In this document: one piece after another, positions 16,256 through 24,417 of the stretch
How positions within the stretch are numbered: position 1 is the stretch's first letter
How the letters are laid out: each line of letters starts with the position of its first letter
DNA from: CAWIJK01 sp963836375
Lineage (GTDB): Bacteria > Actinomycetota > Acidimicrobiia > Acidimicrobiales > RAAP-2
Direction of reading: 5' to 3'
DNA: 64,000 nt
Assembly (NCBI GenBank): GCA_963836375.1
Contig: CAWIJK010000002.1
Location: 124,001-188,000 of the forward strand
Position numbers and translations under genes: made by a program
The notes under the pieces: model-generated
The model's input: the letters and a program-made list of their open reading frames with translations, nothing else
The model's database searches: none
What the model was told of the DNA's origin: nothing

Positions 16256-17299
16256 TCAGTCAGCGAACCTGGCTCGCGCTCGACCCGCCATCGCCTTGAT
16301 GGCGTCCTGTTCAAGAGAAGCCGGAACCGGGCTGTTGAGAGAGCGGAACGTTCCCTGAATGACGACCGGTCCGACGGCCTCGTTGATGACGTCGGTGTAG
16401 GAGAGCCCGGCCGTGTTGGTCAGGGTACACACGACGTCGGCGACGTAGTGCCAGCCCGACGTGCCCGGACCGGCGACGCCCTCTGGCAACGCGGAGATTG
16501 TCGAGCCTGTCAACTCCAGATCGCAGTCCGCCTGTTGGCTGACCGCGGCGTCGGACTGCTGTAGGACAGCGTCGTCCCGCGGCTTGGCGCAGTCAGGCCC
16601 GTAGCTTGGTGCACCGATCGCAGCGACGGCACGGCGTGCATCCACGGCAAGAGGCATGATGACGACATCGGACGACGCGAAGAGACCGGTCTGGCTGCCG
16701 GAGTACTCGGGCGAGACGACGTCGGCGAGCCAGGGTTCGCTGCTGAGCGGCGTGCAGGGGCCCGGCTGGTTGTGCGAGCTGACCACGCTGCCAAGCTGGG
16801 TCTGGTCGGAGAGCGAACGCCTGAGATCTGACTCCTGCAAGGAGATGCTTGTCGCCGTGACCGTAGGACTGGCGATCGAGGTCGTAGGGTCTGGCCCGGC
16901 CTTCGGGCTGTTGCCGTTCGTGTTCCCGGCCACGGCCAGGAACGCGGCGCCCCCGGCGAGGGCGACCACGACCAGCACCACCAGGAGTGTCGTCAGCTGT
17001 CGCCAGTACGCCGTACCTGTGGTTCCGGGGCGGGCCGGGCTCGGTGCGACCCGTCGAGGCGGCCATCGGGACGAGTGGCCAACGGGGGCGGTGGGACCCC
17101 ACCGCCAGGACCGGCCGGGTCCTTGGTCGGACGGGGCCTGGGGAACCGGTCGCCCGCCACCGGCGGGAGGGATCTCGGGCACCGCCAGGGGGCTCTGGTT
17201 CGGGGGCTCGGGCGTTCGGACCGCGGGGTGCGACTCGGGCGGATACCACTTGCCGTTTGACGCCAGCCACCAGCCCGGCCCCCGTGAGACATCGCTCAT
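16256..17299 (-). CDS. Membrane-anchored protein with N-terminal WYPPE motif
   Basis: 347-aa protein. Residues 6-24 hold GPGWWLASNGKWYPPE, a short Trp-rich cytoplasmic motif seen repeatedly in Acidimicrobiia membrane proteins (analogous to DUF2510). A Pro-rich linker leads to one transmembrane helix (about residues 107-130), then an extracellular domain of about 210 residues with several Cys and no recognised family. ATG 17299 has GAGGGGGG upstream; TATTCT on the minus strand about 20 bases further up is a possible -10. The function is unknown; the topology suggests a surface sensor or binding protein. Confidence 0.65.
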   Translation of the reverse strand: MSDVSRGPGWWLASNGKWYPPESHPAVRTPEPPNQSPLAVPEIPPAGGGRPVPQAPSDQGPGRSWRWGPTAPVGHSSRWPPRRVAPSPARPGTTGTAYWRQLTTLLVVLVVVALAGGAAFLAVAGNTNGNSPKAGPDPTTSIASPTVTATSISLQESDLRRSLSDQTQLGSVVSSHNQPGPCTPLSSEPWLADVVSPEYSGSQTGLFASSDVVIMPLAVDARRAVAAIGAPSYGPDCAKPRDDAVLQQSDAAVSQQADCDLELTGSTISALPEGVAGPGTSGWHYVADVVCTLTNTAGLSYTDVINEAVGPVVIQGTFRSLNSPVPASLEQDAIKAMAGRARARFAD

Positions 17300-17483
17300 G
17301 GTCCCCCCTCGCCGGTGAGGAGAATACCGGCGACCGACCCGGGTCTGCCACGGTGGCGGGGCCCCCGTGGCTGGCCCATCTGCAAGGGTCAGGCGCCCAG
17401 GGTCCGGAGAACCGCGGCCTTCGCCGTGCCCGACGATCCCCAATCTTCAAGCTGGCGGGCTAGAGCTGTGGGGACCCCGAGCG

Positions 17484-17513
17484 TAGGGTTGAGGCACCGC
17501 CCTGTGGGGCGGT
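17484..17513 (+). promoter_or_regulatory. Promoter and leader hairpin of the 50-aa gene
   Basis: TAGGGT (17484-17489) is a good -10 box. Starting at the expected +1, a perfect 7-bp stem ACCGCCC / GGGCGGT with TGTG loop occupies 17496-17513. The ribosome binding site follows at 17522-17528. The hairpin at the 5' end may stabilise the mRNA. Confidence 0.5.
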
Positions 17514-17537
17514 TGTCAAGGCGAGGAGGCGATCACA

Positions 17538-17690
17538 ATGGCGCTCTATTACTACTCGGACAACCCCGAGTACTACACAGACGTTTACCATGACAACGAG
17601 AACTGCCCCGAGGGCAGCAAGATTGAGGCGAAGGACCGCAAGGAAGCCGGTGCCGTTCCGGCCGGGCGCCGACTTTGTGAGTCCTGCTGA
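17538..17690 (+). CDS. Small Cys/His protein, 50 aa, putative zinc site
   Basis: A 50-codon gene with its own promoter box, GAGGAGG ribosome binding site nine bases before the ATG, and a hairpin after the stop. The protein starts MALYYYSDNPEYYTDVYHDN and has H18, C23 (ENCPEG), C47 and C50 (LCESC), a plausible His-Cys3 zinc site. A similar pattern (HxxxxCPxG...RxLCxxC) occurs in short actinobacterial proteins of unknown role. Local GC is lower than in neighbouring genes. It could be missed by gene finders with a length cut-off. Confidence 0.65.
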   Translation: MALYYYSDNPEYYTDVYHDNENCPEGSKIEAKDRKEAGAVPAGRRLCESC

Positions 17691-17692
17691 AA

Positions 17693-17708
17693 GCCGGGCC
17701 ATCCCGGC
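17693..17708 (+). terminator. Hairpin after the 50-aa gene
   Basis: GCCGGG / CCCGGC with a CCAT loop begins three bases after the stop. There is no T run, so it is only a possible actinobacterial-type terminator. The rest of 17709-17945 shows no gene or clear element. Confidence 0.3.
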
Positions 17709-17945
17709 GAGTGCGGACCTCGCCCGGACACCGGGCGAGCACCCGCAGCGAATGGCCGCTCCTGCCCGTGGCGATGACGGCAATGTGGGTCCTCTGGTTC
17801 GGGTCGTGCTGTCCGAAGGGGCCGCGCGAAGTGAATCCCCCTGAGAATGAACGGGTTTCTTGCTGCCGGTCCCGTTGCTCTGGCCCGATCCACAACCCTC
17901 AGACCAGTTCCGATGGTCGCTACGCCGGTCGGTCCAGAGTCCGAG

Positions 17946-18719
17946 CTACGGGCGAGTGGCGTGGAGGATGCACGTGGTGAAGTCCACCGTAAGTGCGTCG
18001 TCTTCAACGAGAGGCAGCATGCCGGTGCTCGGCCCTCCGTCCAATTCGTCTCGCAGGAGGCCCTCGACCGCCTCGGCGTCGGACTGCTCGGTCATGGCTA
18101 CCGAGACAGGGAGCCTGATCGAGAACGCGCTGGCGTAGGTGAGCCCGTCCCTCCCACCAGGGAGCAGGTCCGAAAGCTCCTCGGCCAGGTAGCTCCGGAC
18201 GTGTGAGGGATCAAGGAGGCGGTGGACCTGGTCGAAGGCGTCTCGGACGCCGGGGTCGGGGGGTACGAGGTCGACGAGCACGAGCCGTCCACCGGGGCGA
18301 CAGACCCGGGTCATCTCTTCGGTGGCTCGGCTCGGATTGGCGAAGTGGTGTATCGATCCTCGGCAGAAGACCAGGTCGAAGGAAGCGTTCACGAACGGCA
18401 GGTCCTCGGCATCGCCCTCTTGGAGGAGCACGTTACGGATCCCGTTATCGGCGAGGCGTTGGGCACCGAGGTCGAGCAGAGCCCGGGTGATGTCGATGCC
18501 GACGACCTCACGTACCCGGGGAGCGACCGACTCGCCAGCATGACCGGCACCACAGGCCACGTCGAGGGCCACCATGTCCTCGTGGAGGGGTTCGATCCAG
18601 GCAAGCTCACCAGAGCGTTTGGCGAATGGGGAGTCTTCGCCTGAAAAGAGCCCAACCTGGCGCTCGAACGACTGGCGGACATGGGCGGCGTGATGATGCT
18701 CCACCATGAACTCCTTCAC
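17946..18719 (-). CDS. Class I SAM-dependent methyltransferase (UbiE/MenG-like)
   Basis: 257-aa methyltransferase. Motif I ALDVACGAGH is at 51-60, the acidic ribose-binding residue D76 in VGIDIT, the adenine loop GDAEDLPF near 105, and motif IV-like FDLVFCRGSIHHF follows, then RVCRPGGRLVLVD. The N-terminal VRQSFERQVGLFSG resembles MenG/UbiE-type small-molecule methyltransferases. GTG 18719 overlaps the upstream stop (GTGA); ATG 18707 with GAAGGAG close before it is an alternative. The substrate is unknown; the gene lies in an accessory-looking region. Confidence 0.8.
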   Translation of the reverse strand: MKEFMVEHHHAAHVRQSFERQVGLFSGEDSPFAKRSGELAWIEPLHEDMVALDVACGAGHAGESVAPRVREVVGIDITRALLDLGAQRLADNGIRNVLLQEGDAEDLPFVNASFDLVFCRGSIHHFANPSRATEEMTRVCRPGGRLVLVDLVPPDPGVRDAFDQVHRLLDPSHVRSYLAEELSDLLPGGRDGLTYASAFSIRLPVSVAMTEQSDAEAVEGLLRDELDGGPSTGMLPLVEDDALTVDFTTCILHATRP

Positions 18720-19228
18720 TCAGACCGAGTTTCATCGAGGACCTGCTCCATGAAGGTCGAATTGCCCTCCCGGTTCGGTGTTCGGCCGTTCGGGTCGTCG
18801 CGGTGCTCTGAGGCGGGTTCTTGCTTCAGCTCCTCACAGTGCCGTTCCGTCTCGGGTCGCCGACGGAGGTGGTCTCGAAAATGCCAGCCAGCCCCGCCAA
18901 GGCTCGAACGACTCCTCGACCACGCGCAGCTGATGTGTTCTGAACTCGACAGAGGGCCTGTAGAACGATCGTCGTCGCTTGGTTCGGGAGCGGGAATCCA
19001 ACCGATGCCGATCACCTGCTGGTCGACGAGGTCGACGTCGTGGACGACGGCCAGCACGTCGACGATGGGTTTGGCCGCAATGCCGGGCACTGCCGTGCTC
19101 CCAATGTGCTCTACCGGTGGCACGAGGGAGGACGCCAGGGCGAACTCGAGGGGTGCCCGCTGCCCCTCGAGGCTTGCTCGCCAACCCGGGTCAAAGGGGA
19201 CCCGGCGGATGGGATCGCGTTGCACCAC
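18716..19228 (-). CDS. GrpB/UPF0157 family protein with compensating frameshifts
   Basis: 170-aa reading frame. The first half (VPFDPGWRASLEGQ, EHIGSTAVPGIAAKPIVDVL) and the segment HFRDHLRRRPETERHCEELK are clear GrpB/UPF0157, a nucleotidyltransferase-fold family. Between them the frame reads non-family sequence, while the shifted frame reads FYRPSVEFRTHQLRVVE, the expected conserved block. One base is missing near 18965/18966 and one extra sits in the A run 18878-18881. The gene may be functional with an altered centre, decaying, or mis-sequenced. It is coupled to the methyltransferase by a GTGA overlap. Confidence 0.65.
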   Translation of the reverse strand: MVQRDPIRRVPFDPGWRASLEGQRAPLEFALASSLVPPVEHIGSTAVPGIAAKPIVDVLAVVHDVDLVDQQVIGIGWIPAPEPSDDDRSTGPLSSSEHISCAWSRSRSSLGGAGWHFRDHLRRRPETERHCEELKQEPASEHRDDPNGRTPNREGNSTFMEQVLDETRSE

Positions 19229-19372
19229 GACGAAGGCTACGCGTCAACCCCGGGCACGATGACAGCGCGCGACAACCTGCCCAGAGTCGCTTGACCTGCG
19301 GGCCCTCGGCACGTCGCGGGACTCTGCTGGCCATTGTCATCCGGGCTGCGGGAAGCCCGTTTGGCTAGCGTC

Positions 19373-19864
19373 ATGGATGTGCTGGATCTCCTGGTGGCCT
19401 CCACCCAGAACAGCGCTCCCCCTGCCGGGTTTTTCATCGGATTTGCCATTCTCTGGGGTGGGCTCGCCCTGGTCAGTGTCGGTTCCTTGGTCTTTGCCAT
19501 CTTCTGCATCGTGGACATCGTTCGTCGTCCCGATTGGCAGTGGAAGTTGGCTGGTCAAGAAAGGGTCCTCTGGCTCCTGCTCGTCATCCTGATCAACTTC
19601 ATGTGCCTGCCGCTCGTCATGTCACTGATCTATTGGTTCGCCATACGAAGCAAGCTCATCGTGGTGGAGAAGGCGGCACAGGCGGGTCAGTACGGCCCGG
19701 GCTTCATGACGGTCGGTGGGTGGGTGCCCGGGGTGGCCACTGCACCCACCGCAAGCCCGCCAGGCTGGTTCCCAGATCCCGGTGGTCCGGCGAATCTTCG
19801 CTACTGGGACGGCGCTCGCTGGACCGGACACACGAGTCCCAATCCCGAAGCGCCCGCCCGCTGA
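19373..19864 (+). CDS. Membrane protein with PLDc_N-like helices and DUF2510 tail
   Basis: 163-aa protein. Two hydrophobic helices (about 18-45 and 62-88) separated by IVDIVRRPDWQWKLAGQERV resemble the PLDc_N membrane domain. The C-terminus PPGWFPDPGGPANLRYWDG is a DUF2510 motif, a short Trp-rich module common in actinobacterial membrane proteins. TAGCGT (19366-19371) lies seven bases before GTG 19379, which suggests a leaderless start there; ATG 19373 is the conventional choice. No specific function is known. Confidence 0.65.
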   Translation: MDVLDLLVASTQNSAPPAGFFIGFAILWGGLALVSVGSLVFAIFCIVDIVRRPDWQWKLAGQERVLWLLLVILINFMCLPLVMSLIYWFAIRSKLIVVEKAAQAGQYGPGFMTVGGWVPGVATAPTASPPGWFPDPGGPANLRYWDGARWTGHTSPNPEAPAR

Positions 19865-20074
19865 ACAGCCGTCCCATGGCCATCGTCGGGGTCTCACGCC
19901 AGGTCGATGGACCTCCCGCTGGCAACATCTGGACCCAGTAGCGGCCTAGCCCCCCCTGAGGGATCAGGTATCCACCCGACCAATTGGGTCGAGCGCTTCC
20001 GAGGTTCCGGCCCTGGCCATCGACGCCATCGACCGGGGGACGCCCGTGGCGTCGGCGCAACCGGTAAGAGAGCG

Positions 20075-20290
20075 ATGGGAATCGTGACGTTCATGGACGG
20101 CGGCGTAGGACGCACAGCCCGGGTCTTCGTCGGATCGGACCTGATCGCTGCCGGGGTGACGCTAGGCGGCGCCTGGCTGGCGTTATCGATCGTCGGTTTG
20201 GTTCCGCTGACCGCCGGTGTATTCGGCTTCTGCCTGCTCGCTCCGTTGTTCCACCAGCCGGTGGGCGCCGATCGCTCGCGGGAGACGTGA
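20075..20290 (+). CDS. DUF2892-like small membrane protein
   Basis: 71-aa protein starting MGIVTFMDGGVGRTARVFVG, followed by a hydrophobic stretch that makes two transmembrane helices (about 20-60) and GVFGFCLLAPLF. This matches the YgaP-type DUF2892 inner-membrane family, where the Cys near the second helix is conserved. The upstream 210 bases (19865-20074) contain no other convincing gene. No ribosome binding site is obvious. Confidence 0.65.
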   Translation: MGIVTFMDGGVGRTARVFVGSDLIAAGVTLGGAWLALSIVGLVPLTAGVFGFCLLAPLFHQPVGADRSRET

Positions 20291-20319
20291 GGGATGGATC
20301 GACACCAGTGGGACGAGCG

Positions 20320-21006
20320 CTATTGGGCGGTGCGTGTGGCCTGCTCTACGAAGAGCTCCTCGAGGTAGTCGGCGCACCACGCCCCCAGGTCGGGTGGACC
20401 GTTGGCCAGCTCAGCCGCGATGGCGAGCGCTGAGTCTGCTCCGAGGAGCCGGTACACGTCGTAAGCATCGCTGTAGCGCTTCTCTTGTCGGGCGTCCCGG
20501 CGGGTGCGGGTGGACTGGAGCTTGGCGGCCACAAGGGCGGCAGGCCGAGCGAGACGGAGCGGTCGCTCGATGATCGTTTCGACGCCGTTGGGTGAGTTTC
20601 GCAGGAGGCGGAATCGAACATCATCGGCAGTGTCGGCCATCCACCAGTGCGAAAGGATGAACATCCGCTGCCGGGAGTCGTCTGGTAGGTCCTCGGGATC
20701 GAGCCGGGTAGCCACGTCGATCACGTCGATCTTGGTGCCATCGGCAAGGACGACCCCCGTCGACGTCGCCTCGCCGGCGTGGGCGAGCAGTACCACCTTT
20801 CCCTCGGGTTCGGCGTCCCGGGCCAAAGCGTCGATGTCTCCGGTGGAGCGGTGCGCACTGGTGGTTCGAACCATCACGGCGAGGCCTCCGATGAGTGTCC
20901 AGTCACGGAGCCCCGACGCGTCGAGCCCCTCGAGTCCCCGGAAGAGGCGTTCGATCGTGCCCTCGGCGTCGGCAGTGAGGGAGAACTCGTCGGGTCTACC
21001 AGACAC
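20320..21006 (-). CDS. AbiEii-like nucleotidyltransferase toxin (type IV TA)
   Basis: 228-aa protein. The nucleotidyltransferase-fold signature is visible: GG at 40-41 (LIGGLAVMV), then D57 and D59 in STGDIDAL, and a third acidic residue D94 in KIDVIDV. The tail PAALVAAKL then KRYSDAYDVYRLL matches AbiEii toxins (A-K-L, then R/K-x-K-D-x-x-D-x-x-L). Such toxins transfer nucleotides to targets and arrest growth during phage infection. It overlaps the antitoxin gene by 11 bases, the usual order for AbiE systems (antitoxin first). The target is unknown. Confidence 0.72.
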   Translation of the reverse strand: MSGRPDEFSLTADAEGTIERLFRGLEGLDASGLRDWTLIGGLAVMVRTTSAHRSTGDIDALARDAEPEGKVVLLAHAGEATSTGVVLADGTKIDVIDVATRLDPEDLPDDSRQRMFILSHWWMADTADDVRFRLLRNSPNGVETIIERPLRLARPAALVAAKLQSTRTRRDARQEKRYSDAYDVYRLLGADSALAIAAELANGPPDLGAWCADYLEELFVEQATRTAQ

Positions 21007-22051
21007 GTTGCCAGCCGGCCGGGGGTTCGAAGTCTTCGAGGACCTCGCGGCCGCGAGGATCCTGAGCGAGGTCCAGTGCCGCCACGACCGGATGTACCGC
21101 TGGCCATTCGGTGTCGGCCAGCCCGCGCCCCGCGAGGTCGACTCGGTGACTGACGATCCACGGGCTGGGTGCTACGGCAACGGTGCAGGCCCGCTCGTCG
21201 TTCGCCGCGGCACGGTCGTAGAGATGCACGGCGACGCGCAGGGTGCGCTCGTCGGGCACGAAGAAATCGGGTGGGTACCCGCCGGCGACGGGGGCCTTTG
21301 CCCCGAAGGCCGCGGCGGCGACCGGGCCGCGCAGGGCCCACCCAGTGATCGCTTCGGGGTCATCGAGCCCAAGGCGCAGCTGGCTCGTCCGGGCCGCGTC
21401 ACCCGGCGTCGGCATCGTCGCCAAACCAGCGAGGTGGACGGTCCGACCCCACTCGCTGGCCAGGTTCCAGAACAACTCGGGGAAGATGGGACCTCCGGTT
21501 GGATCCACGAGCGATGCCTGTCGGAGGGACCGCAGCGCGTGCGAGATGGTGCTCGGGGAACGGTCGAGGAGCCGTGCCGCCTGCCGGACGCCCACGGGGC
21601 CGGCCTCGGCGAGGAGCAGCAGCGCGAGCTCTCTGCTCGCAGCTGTGGTCAGAGGAGGGCTTGGCGGCGAGTCACCGCGGACCGCGGTCACGGGGGTCTC
21701 GATCATGAGGGGCCCTGTCCAGAACCGGAGATGGCCGCCCCGGTCGAGCCACGACCAACCGGCCTCCTTCAACTGACGGCGGACTTCTGGCATCAGGTTG
21801 TCGGCCACCATCATCTTGGACGGTCCTTCGTCGACCACGGCGGCTCTCAGGAGCGCCGCCGTGGTCGACGGAGTCGGGCGCTTGGCAGTCTTGACCTCGA
21901 CCAGGAGACGCTGGCCGTCTTTGGTTGTGACCGCCAGATCCGCCCCAGTGTCGGAGGGGGCGGCTCGGCGTACCCGGAGATCCGGGGCCACTTGATGGAG
22001 CGCGTCAGCAATGTCAGAGAGGGCGGTCATTTCGACGCTGGTCCTGCGCAC
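20996..22051 (-). CDS. AbiEi-like antitoxin with nuclease-fold-like N-terminus and wHTH
   Basis: 351-aa protein. Residues 36-54 read GADLAV...LLVEVKT, giving a D38...E52-x-K54 pattern like the PD-(D/E)xK core. A winged helix-turn-helix follows at about 142-172 (GVRQAARLLDRSPSTISHAL). The C-terminal half is an alpha/beta domain typical of AbiEi_2-type antitoxins. Start GTG 22051 is supported by TATACT seven bases upstream; longer starts run into the rnpB spacer. It probably neutralises the downstream toxin and represses the operon. Whether the nuclease-like core is active is unknown. Confidence 0.7.
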   Translation of the reverse strand: MRRTSVEMTALSDIADALHQVAPDLRVRRAAPSDTGADLAVTTKDGQRLLVEVKTAKRPTPSTTAALLRAAVVDEGPSKMMVADNLMPEVRRQLKEAGWSWLDRGGHLRFWTGPLMIETPVTAVRGDSPPSPPLTTAASRELALLLLAEAGPVGVRQAARLLDRSPSTISHALRSLRQASLVDPTGGPIFPELFWNLASEWGRTVHLAGLATMPTPGDAARTSQLRLGLDDPEAITGWALRGPVAAAAFGAKAPVAGGYPPDFFVPDERTLRVAVHLYDRAAANDERACTVAVAPSPWIVSHRVDLAGRGLADTEWPAVHPVVAALDLAQDPRGREVLEDFEPPAGWQRVW

Positions 22052-22058
22052 GAGGGGC

Positions 22059-22073
22059 AGTATACCCCGGGGT
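22059..22073 (-). promoter_or_regulatory. TA operon promoter with palindromic operator candidate
   Basis: On the minus strand TATACT (22064-22059) lies seven bases before GTG 22051. It abuts a perfect 10-bp palindrome ACCCCGGGGT (22064-22073), a likely antitoxin binding site for autorepression. Confidence 0.5.
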
Positions 22074-22143
22074 GATCGGTGTTCGATACAACTGAACAGT
22101 GGACAGACTCGGGGTCCTTCCGAGATGAGGACCACTGCGAGAG

Positions 22144-22530
<387 letters not shown>

Positions 22531-22607
22531 AGAACAGTGTGCCAGGCGGAGCCGACGCCCGCCGCGGGTGGCCCCGGACCCTCGGTGGTTCCACCACACC
22601 GGGTGGT

Positions 22608-22613
22608 TAGGGT
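22608..22613 (+). promoter_or_regulatory. -10 box of leaderless xseA
   Basis: TAGGGT, seven bases before GTG 22621, the only plausible xseA start at this position. No ribosome binding site is possible in the gap. Confidence 0.6.
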
Positions 22614-22620
22614 GTGCGCC

Positions 22621-24024
22621 GTGACACCCGGTGCCGAGGAGTTGGTGGCCGACGGACACCCCGACTCGCTCAGCGTCGGGGAGCTCTACGGCCAGGTGGC
22701 GGTGGCCCTGGGCCGGGCCTTCCCCCGGTCCCGCGAGCTGTGGGTGCGCGGCGAGATCCAGAGCCTGACCGAGGCCCGGAGCGGCCACGGCTACCTCGAG
22801 CTGGTGGATCCTGACGGCTCGCACGACAAGAACGCCCCTGCCCTCAAGGTGAACTGCTGGAGCTCGAGGTGGGGGCCGATCAAGCGAGGGCTGGCGGGCG
22901 AGGGGATCACGCTCGAGAAGGGCACGGTGGTCACGATGCGCGGACGGGTGGAGTTCTACGCCCCCCGGGGCCAGGTGAACTTCATCGCCGACGCCCTCGA
23001 CGTCACGGCCCTCTTGGGAGCCCTGGCCGCCAAGCGCGCCGCCCTGGTGCGCCAGCTGGCCGCCGAGGGCCTGCTCGAGGCCAACCGGTCCTTGGTGGTG
23101 CCGGCCGTCCCGCTCCGGGTGGGCCTGGTGGCCAGCCCCGCCACCGAGGGCTACTTGGACTTCGTGGGCCAGCTCAACGAGTCGGGGCTGTCGTTCTCGG
23201 TGCGGGTGGCCCCGGTGCGGGTCCAGGGCACCGGGGCCCACCGGGCCATCGCCCGGGGCATCGCCAACCTCGGGGCCGCGGGGTGCGACGTCGTGGTGGT
23301 GGTGCGCGGCGGGGGTTCGAAGGGGGACCTGGCCGCCTTCGACACCGAGGTGGTGGCCCGGGCCGTCGCCACCTCGGTCGTCCCGGTCTGGACCGGTATC
23401 GGGCACACGGGCGACGAGTCGGTGGCCGACCTGGTGGCCAACCGCCGCTTCATCACGCCCACCGAGTGCGGCCAGGAGCTGGTCCGCCGGGTGGGCTCGT
23501 GGTGGGACCGCTCGGTGGCCGGCCCGGCCTCGCGCCTCGCCCAGCGGGCCACCGAGACGGTGGGCGGTGCCGAGCAGCGGGCCCGGGCGGCCCGGGGCCG
23601 CCTGGCGGCCACCGCCCGCCACGTGGTCACCCTCCAGTCCGAGCGCCTGGGGGCCCAGTCGGTGACCGTGGCCCACGGTGCGCCCCGGGTGCTCGACGAG
23701 GCCGGACGGGGCGTCCACAGCCGGGCGGCCCGCCTCGGGGCGGGTGCCCGGACCCATCTCGAACGCGGCGAGGACCGGGTCGTCGTCTGGCGCCGCCTCC
23801 TGGCCGCCTACGACGTCGACCGCCAGCTCGAGCGGGGCTACACCCTCACTTTGAACACAGACGGCCGTCCCCTGCGCAGCGTCGGCGGTCTCCTCGAGGG
23901 CTCGGTCCTTGTGACACGCTTCGCCGACGGCACCGCCCGCTCGGTGGTGGCGTCGGCGTCGGTCGGACCACCCGGGCCGGGGAACGATCGGCCCGCCGGC
24001 GGCCGAGGACAGGAGAGCCCATGA
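22621..24024 (+). CDS. xseA: Exodeoxyribonuclease VII large subunit
   Basis: 467-aa catalytic subunit of exonuclease VII, which degrades single-stranded DNA from both ends. The N-terminal OB-fold reads LWVRGEIQSL and GRVEFYAPRGQVNFIAD. The catalytic domain carries RVGLVASPATEGYLDF and VVVVRGGGSKGDLAAFD, then TGIGHTGDESVADLVANR. A helical region and the C-terminal RQLERGYTL motif complete it. The start is fixed by the -10 box. Its stop overlaps the xseB start by ATGA. Confidence 0.93.
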   Translation: MTPGAEELVADGHPDSLSVGELYGQVAVALGRAFPRSRELWVRGEIQSLTEARSGHGYLELVDPDGSHDKNAPALKVNCWSSRWGPIKRGLAGEGITLEKGTVVTMRGRVEFYAPRGQVNFIADALDVTALLGALAAKRAALVRQLAAEGLLEANRSLVVPAVPLRVGLVASPATEGYLDFVGQLNESGLSFSVRVAPVRVQGTGAHRAIARGIANLGAAGCDVVVVVRGGGSKGDLAAFDTEVVARAVATSVVPVWTGIGHTGDESVADLVANRRFITPTECGQELVRRVGSWWDRSVAGPASRLAQRATETVGGAEQRARAARGRLAATARHVVTLQSERLGAQSVTVAHGAPRVLDEAGRGVHSRAARLGAGARTHLERGEDRVVVWRRLLAAYDVDRQLERGYTLTLNTDGRPLRSVGGLLEGSVLVTRFADGTARSVVASASVGPPGPGNDRPAGGRGQESP

Positions 24025-24386
24025 CCCCGACCGATCCCGGGACCTCTCGTCCGGTCGACGACCTCAGCTACACCGAGGCCAGCCGCGAGCTCGACGAGAT
24101 CGTGGCCTTCTTCGAACAGCGCGAGGTCGACGTCGACCAGCTGGTGGCCCGGCTGGAGCGAGCCACGGCCGTCGTGGCCGAGCTGGACCGGCGCCTGCGC
24201 CGGACCCGGGCCCAGGTCGAAGAGCTGGTACCCAAACTCGAGGCGGCGGCCGGCCCGGCGGGCAGAGAGCGAGACGACGAGGAGGCCGAGACTGAAGCCG
24301 AGCTCGACGTGGCCGACGAGCTGGTGGACGAGATCGAAGAAGTGCTCGAGGCCGAGCCCGGCGACGACCCGCAGGGCCTGTTCTGA
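24021..24386 (+). CDS. xseB: Exodeoxyribonuclease VII small subunit
   Basis: 121-aa protein. Residues 14-75 match XseB: LSYTEASRELDEIVAFFEQ, then VDQLVARLERA and the helical LDRRLRRTRAQVEEL. The C-terminus is an extra acidic tail rich in Glu/Asp (about 45 residues), longer than the usual 70-80-aa subunit. It binds the XseA coiled-coil arms. Translationally coupled to xseA. Confidence 0.92.
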   Translation: MTPTDPGTSRPVDDLSYTEASRELDEIVAFFEQREVDVDQLVARLERATAVVAELDRRLRRTRAQVEELVPKLEAAAGPAGRERDDEEAETEAELDVADELVDEIEEVLEAEPGDDPQGLF

Positions 24387-24417
24387 TGGACCGCAGTCTC
24401 CGGGGGGTGACGGGCTG

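Noticed and set aside
17590..17844. 84-codon frame overlapping the 50-aa gene
   Set aside because: It is in another frame over the better supported small gene, lacks a ribosome binding site, and is Arg/Ala/Pro-rich.
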